Source of the DNA: Methylonatrum kenyense | Lineage (GTDB): Bacteria; Pseudomonadota; Gammaproteobacteria; Nitrococcales; Aquisalimonadaceae | Direction of reading: 5' to 3' | DNA length: 64,000 nucleotides | NCBI RefSeq assembly: GCF_023195885.1 | Contig: NZ_JALPKO010000009.1 | Span: forward strand, 62,001-126,000 | Part shown: positions 7,374 to 15,801 of the stretch, one piece after another | How the letters are laid out: each line of letters starts with the position of its first letter | Position numbering within the stretch: the first letter of the stretch is position 1 | Position numbers and translations under genes: made by a program | Notes under the pieces: generated by a model | The model's input: only the letters and a program-made list of their open reading frames with translations | The model's database searches: none | Told to the model about the DNA's origin: nothing

Positions 7374-8699
7374 ATGCACACGAAGCCTACACACAATCCC
7401 CAGGCCATTCTCTGGATGAGCACGCTGGGCTTCACCGTCTGTTTCGCGGTCTGGGTCATGTTCGGCGTGATCGGCAATCCGATCGCCGACGAACTGGGAT
7501 TGAGCGAGACCCAGTTCGGCCTGCTCACGGCCATGCCGATCCTCACCGGTTCGCTGGCCCGCCTGCCCATCGGCATGCTCAGTGACCGCTTCGGCGGCCG
7601 CATCGTGTACTTCCTGCTGATGCTGTCCACGGTGCTGCCGATCTACCTGCTGCAATTCGCCACCAGCTACTGGCAACTGCTGGCGCTGGGCCTGCTCGTG
7701 GGCCTGACCGGCGCCTCATTCTCGGTGGGGATCGCCTACGTGGCCCGTGCCTTTCCGCGGGAACGGCAGGGCTTCGCGATGGGCATCTTCGGTGCCGGCA
7801 ATGCCGGTGCGGCGGTGACCAAGTTCGTCGCGCCCGGCATCGTGGTGGCCTTCGGCTGGCAGTACGTCTCGACCATCTATGCCATTGCCATGCTGATCAT
7901 GGCCTTCGCCTTCTGGGCCTTCACCAGCCCCGACCCCCAGGAATCCGCCGAGGACCGCCCCGGCCTGCGTGAGCAACTGGCCCTGCTCAAGGATCCGCGG
8001 GTGCTCAAGTACTGTCAGTATTACTCGGTGGTGTTCGGCGGTTACGTGGCGCTGTCGCTGTACCTGACCCGTTACTTCATGGCCGAGTACGGGGTCGGCC
8101 TGCAGCTTGCCGCGCTGATTGCCAGCATCTTCGTGCTGCCCTCCGGTGTGATTCGTGCCCTGGGTGGCTGGCTGTCCGACCGTTTCGGCGCCCACTCGGT
8201 GACCTGGTGGTGCATGTGGGTTAGCGCGATCTGCCTGTTCCTGATGTCCTATCCCCATACCGAATACACGGTCCACACCACCAATGGGCCGGTGAGTTTC
8301 TCGTTCGGTCTGAACATCGTGCTGTTCACTTTCCTGCTGTTCCTGGTCGGGGTAGCCTGGGGCTTCGGCAAGGCCTCGGTGTTCAAGTACGTGTCCGACG
8401 ACTTCGACCGCAATATCGGCGTGGTCTCCGGCATCGTCGGCCTGGCCGGCGGCCTCGGCGGTTTCCTGCTGCCGATCAAGTTTGGCATGCTGCTCGACCT
8501 CACCGGCGTGCCCAGCACCATCTTCATGCTGCTGTTCGGCGTCACCGTGGTCTCGCTGATCTGGATGTGGTGGACTGAACGCCGGCCGGCGGTATCGCCA
8601 ACGGCGCCGGGCGAGCCCCATCGCTGGCAATCGTTCAACTCCGCCGGAGGCGGTCCGGCCGCAGCCAGCGGCGGATCCGGTCCAGCGCAGAGGGGTTGA
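7374..8699 (+). CDS. narK: Nitrate/nitrite transporter, NarK family MFS
   Basis: A major facilitator with about 12 membrane helices that imports nitrate for the operon. Two glycine-rich nitrate-signature segments are present: FGAGNAGAAVTKFVAPGIV and VGLAGGLGGFLLPIKFG. The MFS motif between helices 2 and 3 reads GMLSDRFGGR. The start is uncertain. The ATG at 7374 follows the cobA stop and gives a usual N-terminus; an in-frame ATG at 7353 overlaps cobA by 14 bases. Neither has a strong ribosome site. The 3' end overlaps the convergent amidohydrolase gene by 65 bases. Confidence 0.92.
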   Translation: MHTKPTHNPQAILWMSTLGFTVCFAVWVMFGVIGNPIADELGLSETQFGLLTAMPILTGSLARLPIGMLSDRFGGRIVYFLLMLSTVLPIYLLQFATSYWQLLALGLLVGLTGASFSVGIAYVARAFPRERQGFAMGIFGAGNAGAAVTKFVAPGIVVAFGWQYVSTIYAIAMLIMAFAFWAFTSPDPQESAEDRPGLREQLALLKDPRVLKYCQYYSVVFGGYVALSLYLTRYFMAEYGVGLQLAALIASIFVLPSGVIRALGGWLSDRFGAHSVTWWCMWVSAICLFLMSYPHTEYTVHTTNGPVSFSFGLNIVLFTFLLFLVGVAWGFGKASVFKYVSDDFDRNIGVVSGIVGLAGGLGGFLLPIKFGMLLDLTGVPSTIFMLLFGVTVVSLIWMWWTERRPAVSPTAPGEPHRWQSFNSAGGGPAAASGGSGPAQRG

Positions 8700-10014
8700 G
8701 CAGTCGTTGCCGCCAGCGGCGGGTCTGCCGTAGTACCGAGGTTACGTCCAGGCTGGTCAGGCGGCCCTGGTCAAGGAGGTGCCGTCCCGCCACCCAGACA
8801 TCGGTCACCTGGTCCCTCTGTGTGGCGTACACCAGCTGCGCCTGCACGTGGTACATCGGTGTGGATTGCGGGCGGTTCAGGTCGATGGCCACGCAATCGG
8901 CCTGCTTGCCCACTTCCAGCGAGCCGATCTCGGCGTCCAGACCCAGCGCCCGGGCGCCATTCACGGTTGCCATGCGCAGTGCGGTTTCGGCGCCGAGCGA
9001 AGCCGCGTTGCCGCTGAGACCTTTGGCCAGCAGCGCGGCCATGCGCATGTCGGCAAGCAGATCCAGGCTGTTGTTGCTGGCTGCGCCATCGGTCCCCAGG
9101 GCCACGTTGACGCCTTCGGCCAGCAGCTCTGTCACCGGACAGAAGCCGCTGGCCAGTTTCAGATTGGATCGCGGGCAATGCACCACGTGGACACCGGCGC
9201 GGGCAGCGGCCTGGCGCTCCGTTGCCGTCAGGTGATTCATGTGGACGGCGACCAGTCGGCGGTTCAGCAGGCCGGCGTTCTGCAACTCCTCCAAGGGGCG
9301 TCGGCCTTGCCGCCCGCAGGCTTGCTCGACGGAATCACGGGTTTCATGCACGTGACTGTGTACCCTCAGGCCGTATTCGGTTGACAGTCGGCAGAGTCGT
9401 TCCAGGACCTGCGCGGACAGGGCCTCCGGCGCATAAGGCGCCAGGCTGCAGTGCAGCAGCGGTTCGGCTTGGCAGCGGTCGCGCAGGTCCAGGCCGCCTT
9501 CCAGCGTGTCTTCGGGCGTCGCACCGAAGCCGAGGGCCGTATCCAGCACGCGGATACCGACCATGGCGCGGATACCCGCCCTGACTGCCTCGTCGGCGGT
9601 AATCGCCGGGAAGTAATACATATCGCTGAAACAGGTAATGCCGCCGCGCAGCATTTCCGCGACCGCAAGCCGGACACCGTCACGGGCGAAACGGCGGCCG
9701 ATGACACGCTGCTCCGCCGGCCAGATGCAGTCATGCAGCCACTCTGCCAGTGGCAGGTCATCGGCATATCCACGAAACAGCGTCATCGCCGCGTGGGTAT
9801 GCGCGTTGATCAGGCCGGGGATCAGCGCGTGCCCGGGGCGGTTCCAGCGGTGCTCCGGGGAATAGCGGCGCAGGGCCTCGCGCCACGGCAGAACGGCGAG
9901 AATCCGGTCCTTGTCCAGCACCAGGCTATGCCTCTCCAGCAGTGTGCCGGCAGGCTCCATCGGCAGGATCCAGTCCGCCTCGATAATGCCGTCCACCGCC
10001 CGGCGATCCGTCAT
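8635..10014 (-). CDS. mtaD: TRZ/ATZ-family amidohydrolase, probable MTA/SAH deaminase
   Basis: A 459-residue metal-dependent hydrolase. Metal-binding and catalytic signatures are HTHAAMTLFRG near residue 70, HSHVHETRDS, a later conserved His (AVHMNHL) and GTDGAASNNSLDLL. This set fits 5-methylthioadenosine / S-adenosylhomocysteine deaminases. Family knowledge points to purine-thioether salvage, where deaminated MTA is passed to a phosphorylase. No phosphorylase lies next to it, and related N-ethylammeline chlorohydrolase-like enzymes cannot be excluded. The 3' end overlaps the convergent narK gene. The upstream minus-strand gene is 72 bases away, so the two may be co-transcribed. Confidence 0.82.
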   Translation of the reverse strand: MTDRRAVDGIIEADWILPMEPAGTLLERHSLVLDKDRILAVLPWREALRRYSPEHRWNRPGHALIPGLINAHTHAAMTLFRGYADDLPLAEWLHDCIWPAEQRVIGRRFARDGVRLAVAEMLRGGITCFSDMYYFPAITADEAVRAGIRAMVGIRVLDTALGFGATPEDTLEGGLDLRDRCQAEPLLHCSLAPYAPEALSAQVLERLCRLSTEYGLRVHSHVHETRDSVEQACGRQGRRPLEELQNAGLLNRRLVAVHMNHLTATERQAAARAGVHVVHCPRSNLKLASGFCPVTELLAEGVNVALGTDGAASNNSLDLLADMRMAALLAKGLSGNAASLGAETALRMATVNGARALGLDAEIGSLEVGKQADCVAIDLNRPQSTPMYHVQAQLVYATQRDQVTDVWVAGRHLLDQGRLTSLDVTSVLRQTRRWRQRLLNPSALDRIRRWLRPDRLRRS

Positions 10015-10086
10015 ACTCGTGCCTCCAGATCGTCTCCAACCAGCATGGCACGCTTGCCATCGGCTGCCTTGGCCGAGGCCCAGGGG

Positions 10087-11214
10087 TCAGTGGCCATGCC
10101 TCCGATAACGGGCGATGAAACCTTGGTCCAGCATGTTCTTCCAGTGCCAGGCCCAACGCCCCTCGGCGGCCCAACCACCGTAGGAGACAATGGCGTGCCG
10201 TGGTCCGGTAGTGATCAGGCCAAGCACTGTTTGTCGGGGCTGGAAGCAGCGCAGTTTCCCGCCCGTTGCGGCTGCCCGCAGGTTGGCACTCAGCACCGGC
10301 CCCTGCCGCACTGCGTACACGCCGGCCTTGCTCAGTGGGTGTTGCTCGATGCTGGCGATGTCACCGGCAGCGAAAATCGCCTCATCGCTGATGCTCCGCA
10401 GATTCGCATGCGTGCGGATGAAACCGTGTGAATCCAGCGCCAGGTCGGTATTCCGAAGCCAGTCCGGCCCCCTGACGGCTGTGACCAGCAGCGTCAGTGC
10501 GGAAGGTATCTCGGATGCGTTGTCCAATTGCAGGTATTGCGGTCCGATGCGCGTGACGTGCTGTCCGTCGATGGTCGTGATTCCTGCCTGTTGCAGGTGT
10601 TTTCGGGCCAGCGCCCGGACGCGATGGTTATGCCCGGGCAGGAGACCGCGCCGGCCGCTGATCAGTCGGATCGCCGGCGGCTTTGGCCAGGGGCGGAAAC
10701 GGTAATGCAGGGCCAGCGCCAGCTCCACACCGCCTGCGCCGCCGCCCACAATCGTCAATGGTCCCTGACCGGGAGCCGATGCCTGAGTCAGCAATGCCTG
10801 TATCCGACCGATAAAGCCGTGCAGGGGCTTGACCGCGATCGCGTATCTGGCGGCGCCGGGAATTGTAGCTACCGCCGGTGATGCGCCGGTATTAATCGAG
10901 AGAAGTCCATAGCCGAGTTCGGTGCCGTCGTCCAGCAGCAGGCGCCGGCGCCTGCGATCCAGGGCGATGGCGCGTCGCCAGATAACGTTGACGCCGCTGG
11001 ACCGGGCCAGCCGTGCCAGGTCGATACGGATCTGGTCGCGCCGGTAGTGGCCAGCCAGGTACCCCGGCAGCATCCCCGAATACAGGCTGAAGCGGTTGTC
11101 GCTGACCAGCATACAGGGTTGGCCCGCCGGCTGCCGACGTAGACGATGCAACACTTCGAGGTGACTATGGCCACCGCCGAGCAGCACCAGTTGATCGGTG
11201 CCCCCGGGCGTCAT
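10087..11214 (-). CDS. FAD/NAD(P)-dependent oxidoreductase, NDH-2-like (SelD-associated family)
   Basis: A 375-residue flavoprotein. It opens with an FAD motif, LVLLGGGHSHLEVLHRL, and a second dinucleotide motif, LTIVGGGAGGVELALAL, lies near the middle. A C-terminal FAD contact (IFAAGDIASIE) follows. GGGHSH and GMLPGYLAGHY are characteristic of the pyridine nucleotide-disulphide oxidoreductases often fused or linked to selenide water dikinase. No selD is present here, so the substrate is unknown. The fold resembles type II NADH dehydrogenases but lacks an obvious membrane anchor. The neighbouring amidohydrolase gives no clear functional hint. Confidence 0.75.
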   Translation of the reverse strand: MTPGGTDQLVLLGGGHSHLEVLHRLRRQPAGQPCMLVSDNRFSLYSGMLPGYLAGHYRRDQIRIDLARLARSSGVNVIWRRAIALDRRRRRLLLDDGTELGYGLLSINTGASPAVATIPGAARYAIAVKPLHGFIGRIQALLTQASAPGQGPLTIVGGGAGGVELALALHYRFRPWPKPPAIRLISGRRGLLPGHNHRVRALARKHLQQAGITTIDGQHVTRIGPQYLQLDNASEIPSALTLLVTAVRGPDWLRNTDLALDSHGFIRTHANLRSISDEAIFAAGDIASIEQHPLSKAGVYAVRQGPVLSANLRAAATGGKLRCFQPRQTVLGLITTGPRHAIVSYGGWAAEGRWAWHWKNMLDQGFIARYRRHGH

Positions 11215-11306
11215 GACCGGTGTTTGTGCTGCCTGGACAAAGTCTGCTGTAGACTCTGGAAGGGCTTTGCAAGGCTTCGATATCCGGCACGGGAGGCAGA
11301 CATCGG

Positions 11307-11705
11307 ATGGTGCAACAGGCGGGCGGGGCCCAAGGGCTGGTCGAGACGTTCCTGCAGGCGATCGAGATGCATGATCCGGAAGGTGCGCGTGCTTGCCTGG
11401 CGGATGAGGGTTTTCATTATCGCAGCCCGATCAGCGAGTTTACGGATGCGGACAGCTTTATCGCCGACATGACCTACCGCACCGGTATCGTTCAACGCAT
11501 GGAGATCCGCAAGGCCTTTGCTGATGGCAATGATCTCTGCCATATCCTGTCGGTCCACATTCAGATTTCCTCCAGGGTCCGGGTCGATGCGGTGATCTGG
11601 AGCCGGGTCCTCGACGGACGAATCCAGTGGATGGAAGTCCTGTTCGATGCCTATCCGTATCGCGCCTTGTTTCCAGCCGGAACCGAGCCCCCATCCTGGC
11701 TCTGA
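11307..11705 (+). CDS. SnoaL-like (NTF2-fold) protein
   Basis: A 132-residue soluble protein with the pattern of SnoaL/NTF2-like folds: an N-terminal helix (VETFLQAIEMHDPEGARACLADEG) followed by beta strands ending in VDAVIWSRVLDGRIQWMEVLFD. No catalytic residues can be assigned. The ATG follows GGGAGGCAGA with good spacing. It is divergent from the FAD oxidoreductase (92-base gap), so the two may share a control region. The function is unknown; a role as a small hydrolase or isomerase or a binding protein is only family-level inference. Confidence 0.7.
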   Translation: MVQQAGGAQGLVETFLQAIEMHDPEGARACLADEGFHYRSPISEFTDADSFIADMTYRTGIVQRMEIRKAFADGNDLCHILSVHIQISSRVRVDAVIWSRVLDGRIQWMEVLFDAYPYRALFPAGTEPPSWL

Positions 11706-11989
11706 GGACGGGCATCCGGCGAACAGGGTCTGCGCCCGATTCGGCCCCTTGAACTGACTCGCCAGGGCGTGCGCTGTGGCGGCCTCCCGGCCGTCCGTCG
11801 TGCCCATCCGGACGACCGCCGGTCGCAGATCACGCAAGGGATTCAGCCCTTGAAGCAGACCAGGGTCAACGGCGGCCATGATTGCTCGGTGTGCTCCTTA
11901 TGTGTGATGTGACAAGGGTGCCCAGCGTCCCCGGCGGCTGCTGCGACGGGCGTCTCATGCTGCGGCGTGTCAGGCATTCGGGCAGGAAT

Positions 11990-12098
11990 TGCTGCGTTGC
12001 GCTGCTTGACCGCAGAATGACTGCGGCGCTGCGCAGCGCGCCTTGCTCGGAAAAATGCGGACTCCAACGCAGACGCGGGAATGAATCAGCAATTCCTT
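11990..12098. mobile_element. Partial MITE-like element (right-half copy)
   Basis: The segment from tgctgcgttgcgctgc to aatcagcaattcctt aligns with the right half of the complete element at 18541-18651, including the internal CCGCAG...CTGCGG palindrome. It ends in the family terminus (CGCAGACGC...TTCC). No left terminus is visible. It occupies part of the 660-base gap 11706-12366. The rest of that gap shows no supported gene; a short minus-strand reading frame at 11740-11879 was judged unsupported. Confidence 0.65.
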
Positions 12099-12366
12099 GC
12101 GAGTCCTGCTAACCTTCGTCGGTTTGCCGGCAAACGGTGGGGCCCGTTATCGGGCGCCGACGGAAATCGCTCCGCGTCTCTTCGACTGTGTATGCGACAC
12201 CGCTCGGGTGATGCTGAATGAATTCGGAGGCCAGCCAGGCAGAAACGGTCGCGAGCGGTTTCTTGCCGGCGCTTTGTTCCATCAGCGCATTCCCGCAGTG
12301 CCGGCCCCGGGGGGCGTTGCGGCCCTTTCCGGCGTCTCGGTATCTTGATCTGTTGTCAGGTGAATT

Positions 12367-13506
12367 ATGTCCAACAATGCATTTATGCCGCCAAAGCGTC
12401 TGCTCATGGGGCCTGGACCTTCCAATGTCGCACAGCGGGTGCTGGATGCCGGTGCCCGACCAACCATCGGGCATCTGGATCCCGCGTTCATGGAATTCAT
12501 GGACGATCTCAAGGGCTTGCTGCGCTGGGTGTTTCGCACCAGCAACACCCTGACCATGCCGGTGTCCGGGCCCGGTACGGCGGGCATGGAGGCCTGCTTT
12601 GCCAACCTCCTGGAGCCCGGCGATACCGCGGTGATCTGTCGTAACGGCGTGTTCGGCCAGCGCATGGTGGAAATGGTCGAACGCCTCGGTGCCCGTGCCG
12701 TGGTGGTGGATGACGAGTGGGGGCGTGCGGTCGATCCGCGGAAGGTGGAAGACACCCTGAAGCAGACACCGGAGGCATCGCTTCTGGCCTTCGTCCAGGC
12801 CGAGACATCCACCGGCGCCCAGTCCGACGGCCAAGCCCTGGCGGAGCTCGCGCGCCGCTACGATTGCCTGAGCCTGATGGACTGCGTGACCTCGCTGGGC
12901 GGCACGCCGGTGGAAATCGATGCCTGGGGTGTGGATGCCGCCTATTCAGGAACCCAGAAATGCCTGTCCGCACCGCCGGGGTTGTCACCGGTCACGATGA
13001 GTGACGCGGCGGCGGAACGCATTCGTCAGCGTCGTACGCCGGTGCAAAGCTGGTTCATGGATTTTCGTCTGGTGATGAATTACTGGGGCAGCGAGGGACG
13101 GCGCAGCTATCATCATACGGCACCGGTCAACGCCCTCTATGGCCTGCATGAGGCCTTGCTCGCCATGCGGGAGGAAGGTCTGGAGTCGGTCTGGGATCGG
13201 CATGCCCGGCTGTCGGCCGATCTGCGTGGCCGGCTGGAGTCACTTGGCCTGGAGTATCTGGTTCCGAAGGAGGAGAGCCTTCCGCAGTTGAATACCGTAC
13301 GGATCCCGGCAGCCGTGGACGACGCCGCCGCGCGTCTGGCGCTGCTGCAGAACGACGGCATAGAAATCGGTGCCGGACTGGGCCCGCTGGCCGGGTCGGT
13401 ATGGCGCATCGGCCTGATGGGCGAGAGCTGCCGCGCGCAATACGTTGAACGCTGTGCGGATGCCCTGGCCCGGGTTCTGGAATTGCGGGTCGAGGCAACT
13501 GCCTAG
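12367..13506 (+). CDS. Alanine-glyoxylate / serine-glyoxylate aminotransferase, class V
   Basis: A 379-residue PLP enzyme of fold type I. It shows the N-terminal LLMGPGPSNV motif of the AGXT family, the glycine-rich PLP phosphate segment SGPGTAGMEA, the cofactor-contact region LMDCVTSLGG and the Schiff-base lysine K198 in YSGTQKCLSAPPG. The reaction transfers an amino group from alanine or serine to glyoxylate. The preferred donor cannot be read from sequence. AGGTGA lies four bases before the ATG. The stop codon TAG (13504-13506) lies inside the terminus of a palindromic element. Confidence 0.88.
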   Translation: MSNNAFMPPKRLLMGPGPSNVAQRVLDAGARPTIGHLDPAFMEFMDDLKGLLRWVFRTSNTLTMPVSGPGTAGMEACFANLLEPGDTAVICRNGVFGQRMVEMVERLGARAVVVDDEWGRAVDPRKVEDTLKQTPEASLLAFVQAETSTGAQSDGQALAELARRYDCLSLMDCVTSLGGTPVEIDAWGVDAAYSGTQKCLSAPPGLSPVTMSDAAAERIRQRRTPVQSWFMDFRLVMNYWGSEGRRSYHHTAPVNALYGLHEALLAMREEGLESVWDRHARLSADLRGRLESLGLEYLVPKEESLPQLNTVRIPAAVDDAAARLALLQNDGIEIGAGLGPLAGSVWRIGLMGESCRAQYVERCADALARVLELRVEATA

Positions 13507-13562
13507 GGAGGAACTGATCTATTCTCGCGCCTGCGCCCGAGAATAGATCAGTGCTTCCCTAG
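13503..13562. repeat. Miniature palindromic element at a stop codon
   Basis: A 60-bp near-perfect palindrome with arms of 25 bp (CTAGGGAGGAACTGATC... and its inverted copy) around a GC-rich centre. The arms match the ends of the 274-bp element at 18378-18651, so this looks like a deletion derivative keeping only the termini. The flanking CTAG on both sides may be a target duplication. It could also act as a terminator for the aminotransferase gene. Confidence 0.7.
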
Positions 13563-13714
13563 GGTTCGGGCCCACGGTCCAACGCGTTTTTCTTGGCTGC
13601 GGAGGGCGCACTGGTCTAACCTGTGCGATGTGGTCAGAGAACTGCCGACTGGTTCACAGACGTGCCAGTCGTCTTGGTTTCTACAGAGCGTTATGGGATT
13701 GATGGAGCAAGACA

Positions 13715-14368
13715 ATGAAAAAACACGGACTGAAAGGCCTGCTCGCCATTTTTGCTGGTACGGCGATGCTGCTCGCTGGTGGTAATGCCTTCGCCGAGGG
13801 CGATCGCAGCAAGTATGTGACCAATTCCGATGGTGAAGTCTGGCGCAACGCCTCTGGCGATTGCTGGGTTCACACCAGCTGGACCGAGGCGGATGCCATC
13901 GAAGAGTGCCATCCGGATCTGGTGGAGCGGCCGGAACCGGAGCCGGAGCCACGTGTTGAAACCCGCACCGAAACCCGTACCGAGACCCTGGAAGCGGGCG
14001 CATTGTTCGGTTTCGATTCCTCCGAGCTCACCTCTCAGGGCCGCCGCGAACTGGATCGCCTTGCCCGCGAAGTCGCCGATGACGACGTCGAGGTGCAGAG
14101 CATCCGCATTACCGGTCATACAGACCGCATTGGTTCTGCCGAATACAACCAGGGCCTGTCCGAGCGTCGCGCCGAATCCGTGGTCAACTACCTGCGTGAG
14201 CGGGATGCCTTCCGCGGCATCGACATCAGCGGCCGCGGCATGGGTGAGAATGCGCCGGTCGTGCAGTGCGAAGACAAGCCGCGCGATGAACTGATCGCCT
14301 GCCTGCAACCCAACCGTCGCGTGGAAGTCGAGATCGTTGCCTCCCGTGAGGTCGAGGTGACCGACTAA
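13715..14368 (+). CDS. OmpA-family protein with secretion signal
   Basis: A 217-residue protein with a signal peptide (cleavage near ANAFA-EG), a short domain with two Cys (GDCWVH, EECHPD), a Pro/Glu and Arg/Thr-rich linker and a C-terminal OmpA domain. In the OmpA domain, FDSSELTSQGRREL and ITGHTDRIGSAEYNQGLSERRA bind peptidoglycan. It should sit in the periplasm or outer membrane and tether the envelope. No beta-barrel segment is present, so it is not a porin. GGAG precedes the ATG, and a strong terminator follows at 14403. Confidence 0.85.
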   Translation: MKKHGLKGLLAIFAGTAMLLAGGNAFAEGDRSKYVTNSDGEVWRNASGDCWVHTSWTEADAIEECHPDLVERPEPEPEPRVETRTETRTETLEAGALFGFDSSELTSQGRRELDRLAREVADDDVEVQSIRITGHTDRIGSAEYNQGLSERRAESVVNYLRERDAFRGIDISGRGMGENAPVVQCEDKPRDELIACLQPNRRVEVEIVASREVEVTD

Positions 14369-14402
14369 ACGCCATGCGTTGATAGCGGGTGAGCCGCTTC
14401 AG

Positions 14403-14434
14403 GCCCCGGTAAGCCGCGCTTGCCGGGGCTTTTT
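14403..14434 (+). terminator. Intrinsic terminator of the OmpA-family gene
   Basis: A 7-bp GC stem GCCCCGG/CCGGGGC with a 13-base loop and five T. Confidence 0.85.
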
Positions 14435-14464
14435 CGTATTGCGACAGCAAAAGGAGGATGCAGT

Positions 14465-15106
14465 ATGGCGAAGTACACGCTTTTTGGTGGGGCCTACAGC
14501 ACCTACGTGCGCACAGTGCGGATGCTGATGCAGGAGAAAGGCCTGGACTATGAACTGGTGCCGGTCAACATCCTGACCGGCGAAGGCCAGTCGGAAGCGC
14601 ACCTGCGACGCCATCCCTTCGGCAAGATCCCGGCGCTTGAGGTGGACGGTGTCACGCTGTTCGAGACTGCTGCGATCGTCGAATTGCTGGAGGCGCATCA
14701 GCCGACGCCGGCACGCTTTCCGGAAGACCCGGTGGAGCGTGCACGTATGCGCCAATGGATGAACGTGATCGACAATTACCTGTATCCCGACGTGGTCGGC
14801 ACGCTCGTCTGGCAGCGCGTGGTTAATCCACGGATGGACCAACCCTGTGACGAGCAGGCGGTGCGGGACGGCATGCCTGTGGTACGCAAGCACTTCGGTC
14901 TGCTGAATGCGGCCCTCGAAAACGCGAAATGGCTGGCCGGTGACACGATCAGCGTGGCGGATTTCTACCTTGCGCCGATCATGGCCTATGTCGCGATGAC
15001 ACCGGAGGCGGAGCGGCTGCTGGCTGACCATCCGCAGGTGGCTCGCTGGTGGGAGGCCTTCCAGCAACGGGAGAGCTTCATTCAGACGCCATTTGACGGG
15101 TCTTGA
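14465..15106 (+). CDS. Glutathione S-transferase family protein
   Basis: A 213-residue cytosolic GST. The N-terminal thioredoxin-like domain has SxYVRTVRMLMQEKG and the cis-proline/glutathione site FGKIPALEVDG-x-LFETAAIVELL. The helical C-terminal domain contains the N-capping/hydrophobic staple region (SVADFYLAPIM). The start at 14465 was chosen because AAAGGAGG lies just upstream and the protein then begins at the usual first strand. The substrate is unknown. It is flanked by terminators on both sides and so is probably a single-gene unit. Confidence 0.88.
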   Translation: MAKYTLFGGAYSTYVRTVRMLMQEKGLDYELVPVNILTGEGQSEAHLRRHPFGKIPALEVDGVTLFETAAIVELLEAHQPTPARFPEDPVERARMRQWMNVIDNYLYPDVVGTLVWQRVVNPRMDQPCDEQAVRDGMPVVRKHFGLLNAALENAKWLAGDTISVADFYLAPIMAYVAMTPEAERLLADHPQVARWWEAFQQRESFIQTPFDGS

Positions 15107-15115
15107 GCATGGCCA

Positions 15116-15153
15116 GCACCGGCGGCCGATGTTTCGGCCACCGGTGCCTTTTT
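15116..15153 (+). terminator. Intrinsic terminator after the GST gene
   Basis: Stem GCACCGG-c-GGCCGA with TCGGCC-a-CCGGTGC, one internal mismatch, four-base loop, five T. Confidence 0.85.
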
Positions 15154-15183
15154 CACGGCCGCTGCACTATTCGGTTGGTCCGG

Positions 15184-15696
15184 TTACTCCAGGCCGAGCA
15201 GGCGGCGGACATCATCCTCCAGCCCGGTGAGCCCCGCCTCTTTCCCGATCGTCAGGGCGTCCTCCGGCGATTCGTCGTACAGCCAGTGCGCGCGAAGTGC
15301 CATCAGAGCGCCGACCCGGTTACCGCTCGCACAATGCAGCAGGGTCGGCGAACCCTCCAGCTCAGCGAGCTGCTGGTCCAGCCATTCGACACTGTCCCGG
15401 GTCAGGTCGGTCGCCCCCTGAATGGGACGGTAGCGATAGTCCATTCCCAGGGCCTCGGCTATTTCACGCTGATTGAAATCGGGTGTTTCGTCCCGTGGGC
15501 GCAGATCGATTACGGCCTCGATGTCGGCCTCGGATGCTGTTTCGAGTTGTCCCGCGTCGGGTTGCCCGCCGGTGTAGAGCCAGGGTTTGAACTGAACCTG
15601 CTCGGGCATGAACTCGCCGCCCGCGTGAACAGTCTGCCCTGCCGTCGACAGCATCAGGGTCAGCCCCAGTAACAATGCAAACCGTTTCGCAGTCAT
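15184..15696 (-). CDS. Exported protein-tyrosine-phosphatase-like (DUF442 type) protein
   Basis: A 170-residue protein with a signal peptide (FALLLGLTLMLSTAGQTVHAG) and a cysteine-phosphatase fold of the beta-lactamase-hydrolase-like/DUF442 type. The P-loop reads HCASGNR (HCx2GxR type), and IDLRPRDE precedes it as expected. It is probably periplasmic; its substrate is unknown. The ATG at 15696 is preferred over an upstream in-frame start at 15720 because GGAG lies six bases upstream and the signal peptide then has a normal length. It converges with the GST gene. Confidence 0.78.
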   Translation of the reverse strand: MTAKRFALLLGLTLMLSTAGQTVHAGGEFMPEQVQFKPWLYTGGQPDAGQLETASEADIEAVIDLRPRDETPDFNQREIAEALGMDYRYRPIQGATDLTRDSVEWLDQQLAELEGSPTLLHCASGNRVGALMALRAHWLYDESPEDALTIGKEAGLTGLEDDVRRLLGLE

Positions 15697-15801
15697 GGTT
15701 TCTCCAGGAACTTCAGGCATTCTGTCAGTGTGTGGCCGATTGGACCGGCCGGCGACCGGACGGGTTCAGCCGAAAACACATCGAGCCCCGGGGGAGACAG
15801 T

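Noticed and set aside
11211-11879. Minus-strand frame of 222 codons covering the SnoaL-like gene
   Set aside because: The SnoaL-like gene has the better ribosome site and fold pattern; the minus frame has no recognised family. A gene remnant at 11740-11879 cannot be excluded.
11843-12067. Minus-strand frame of 74 codons
   Set aside because: It runs into the MITE-like copy and has no coding signal.
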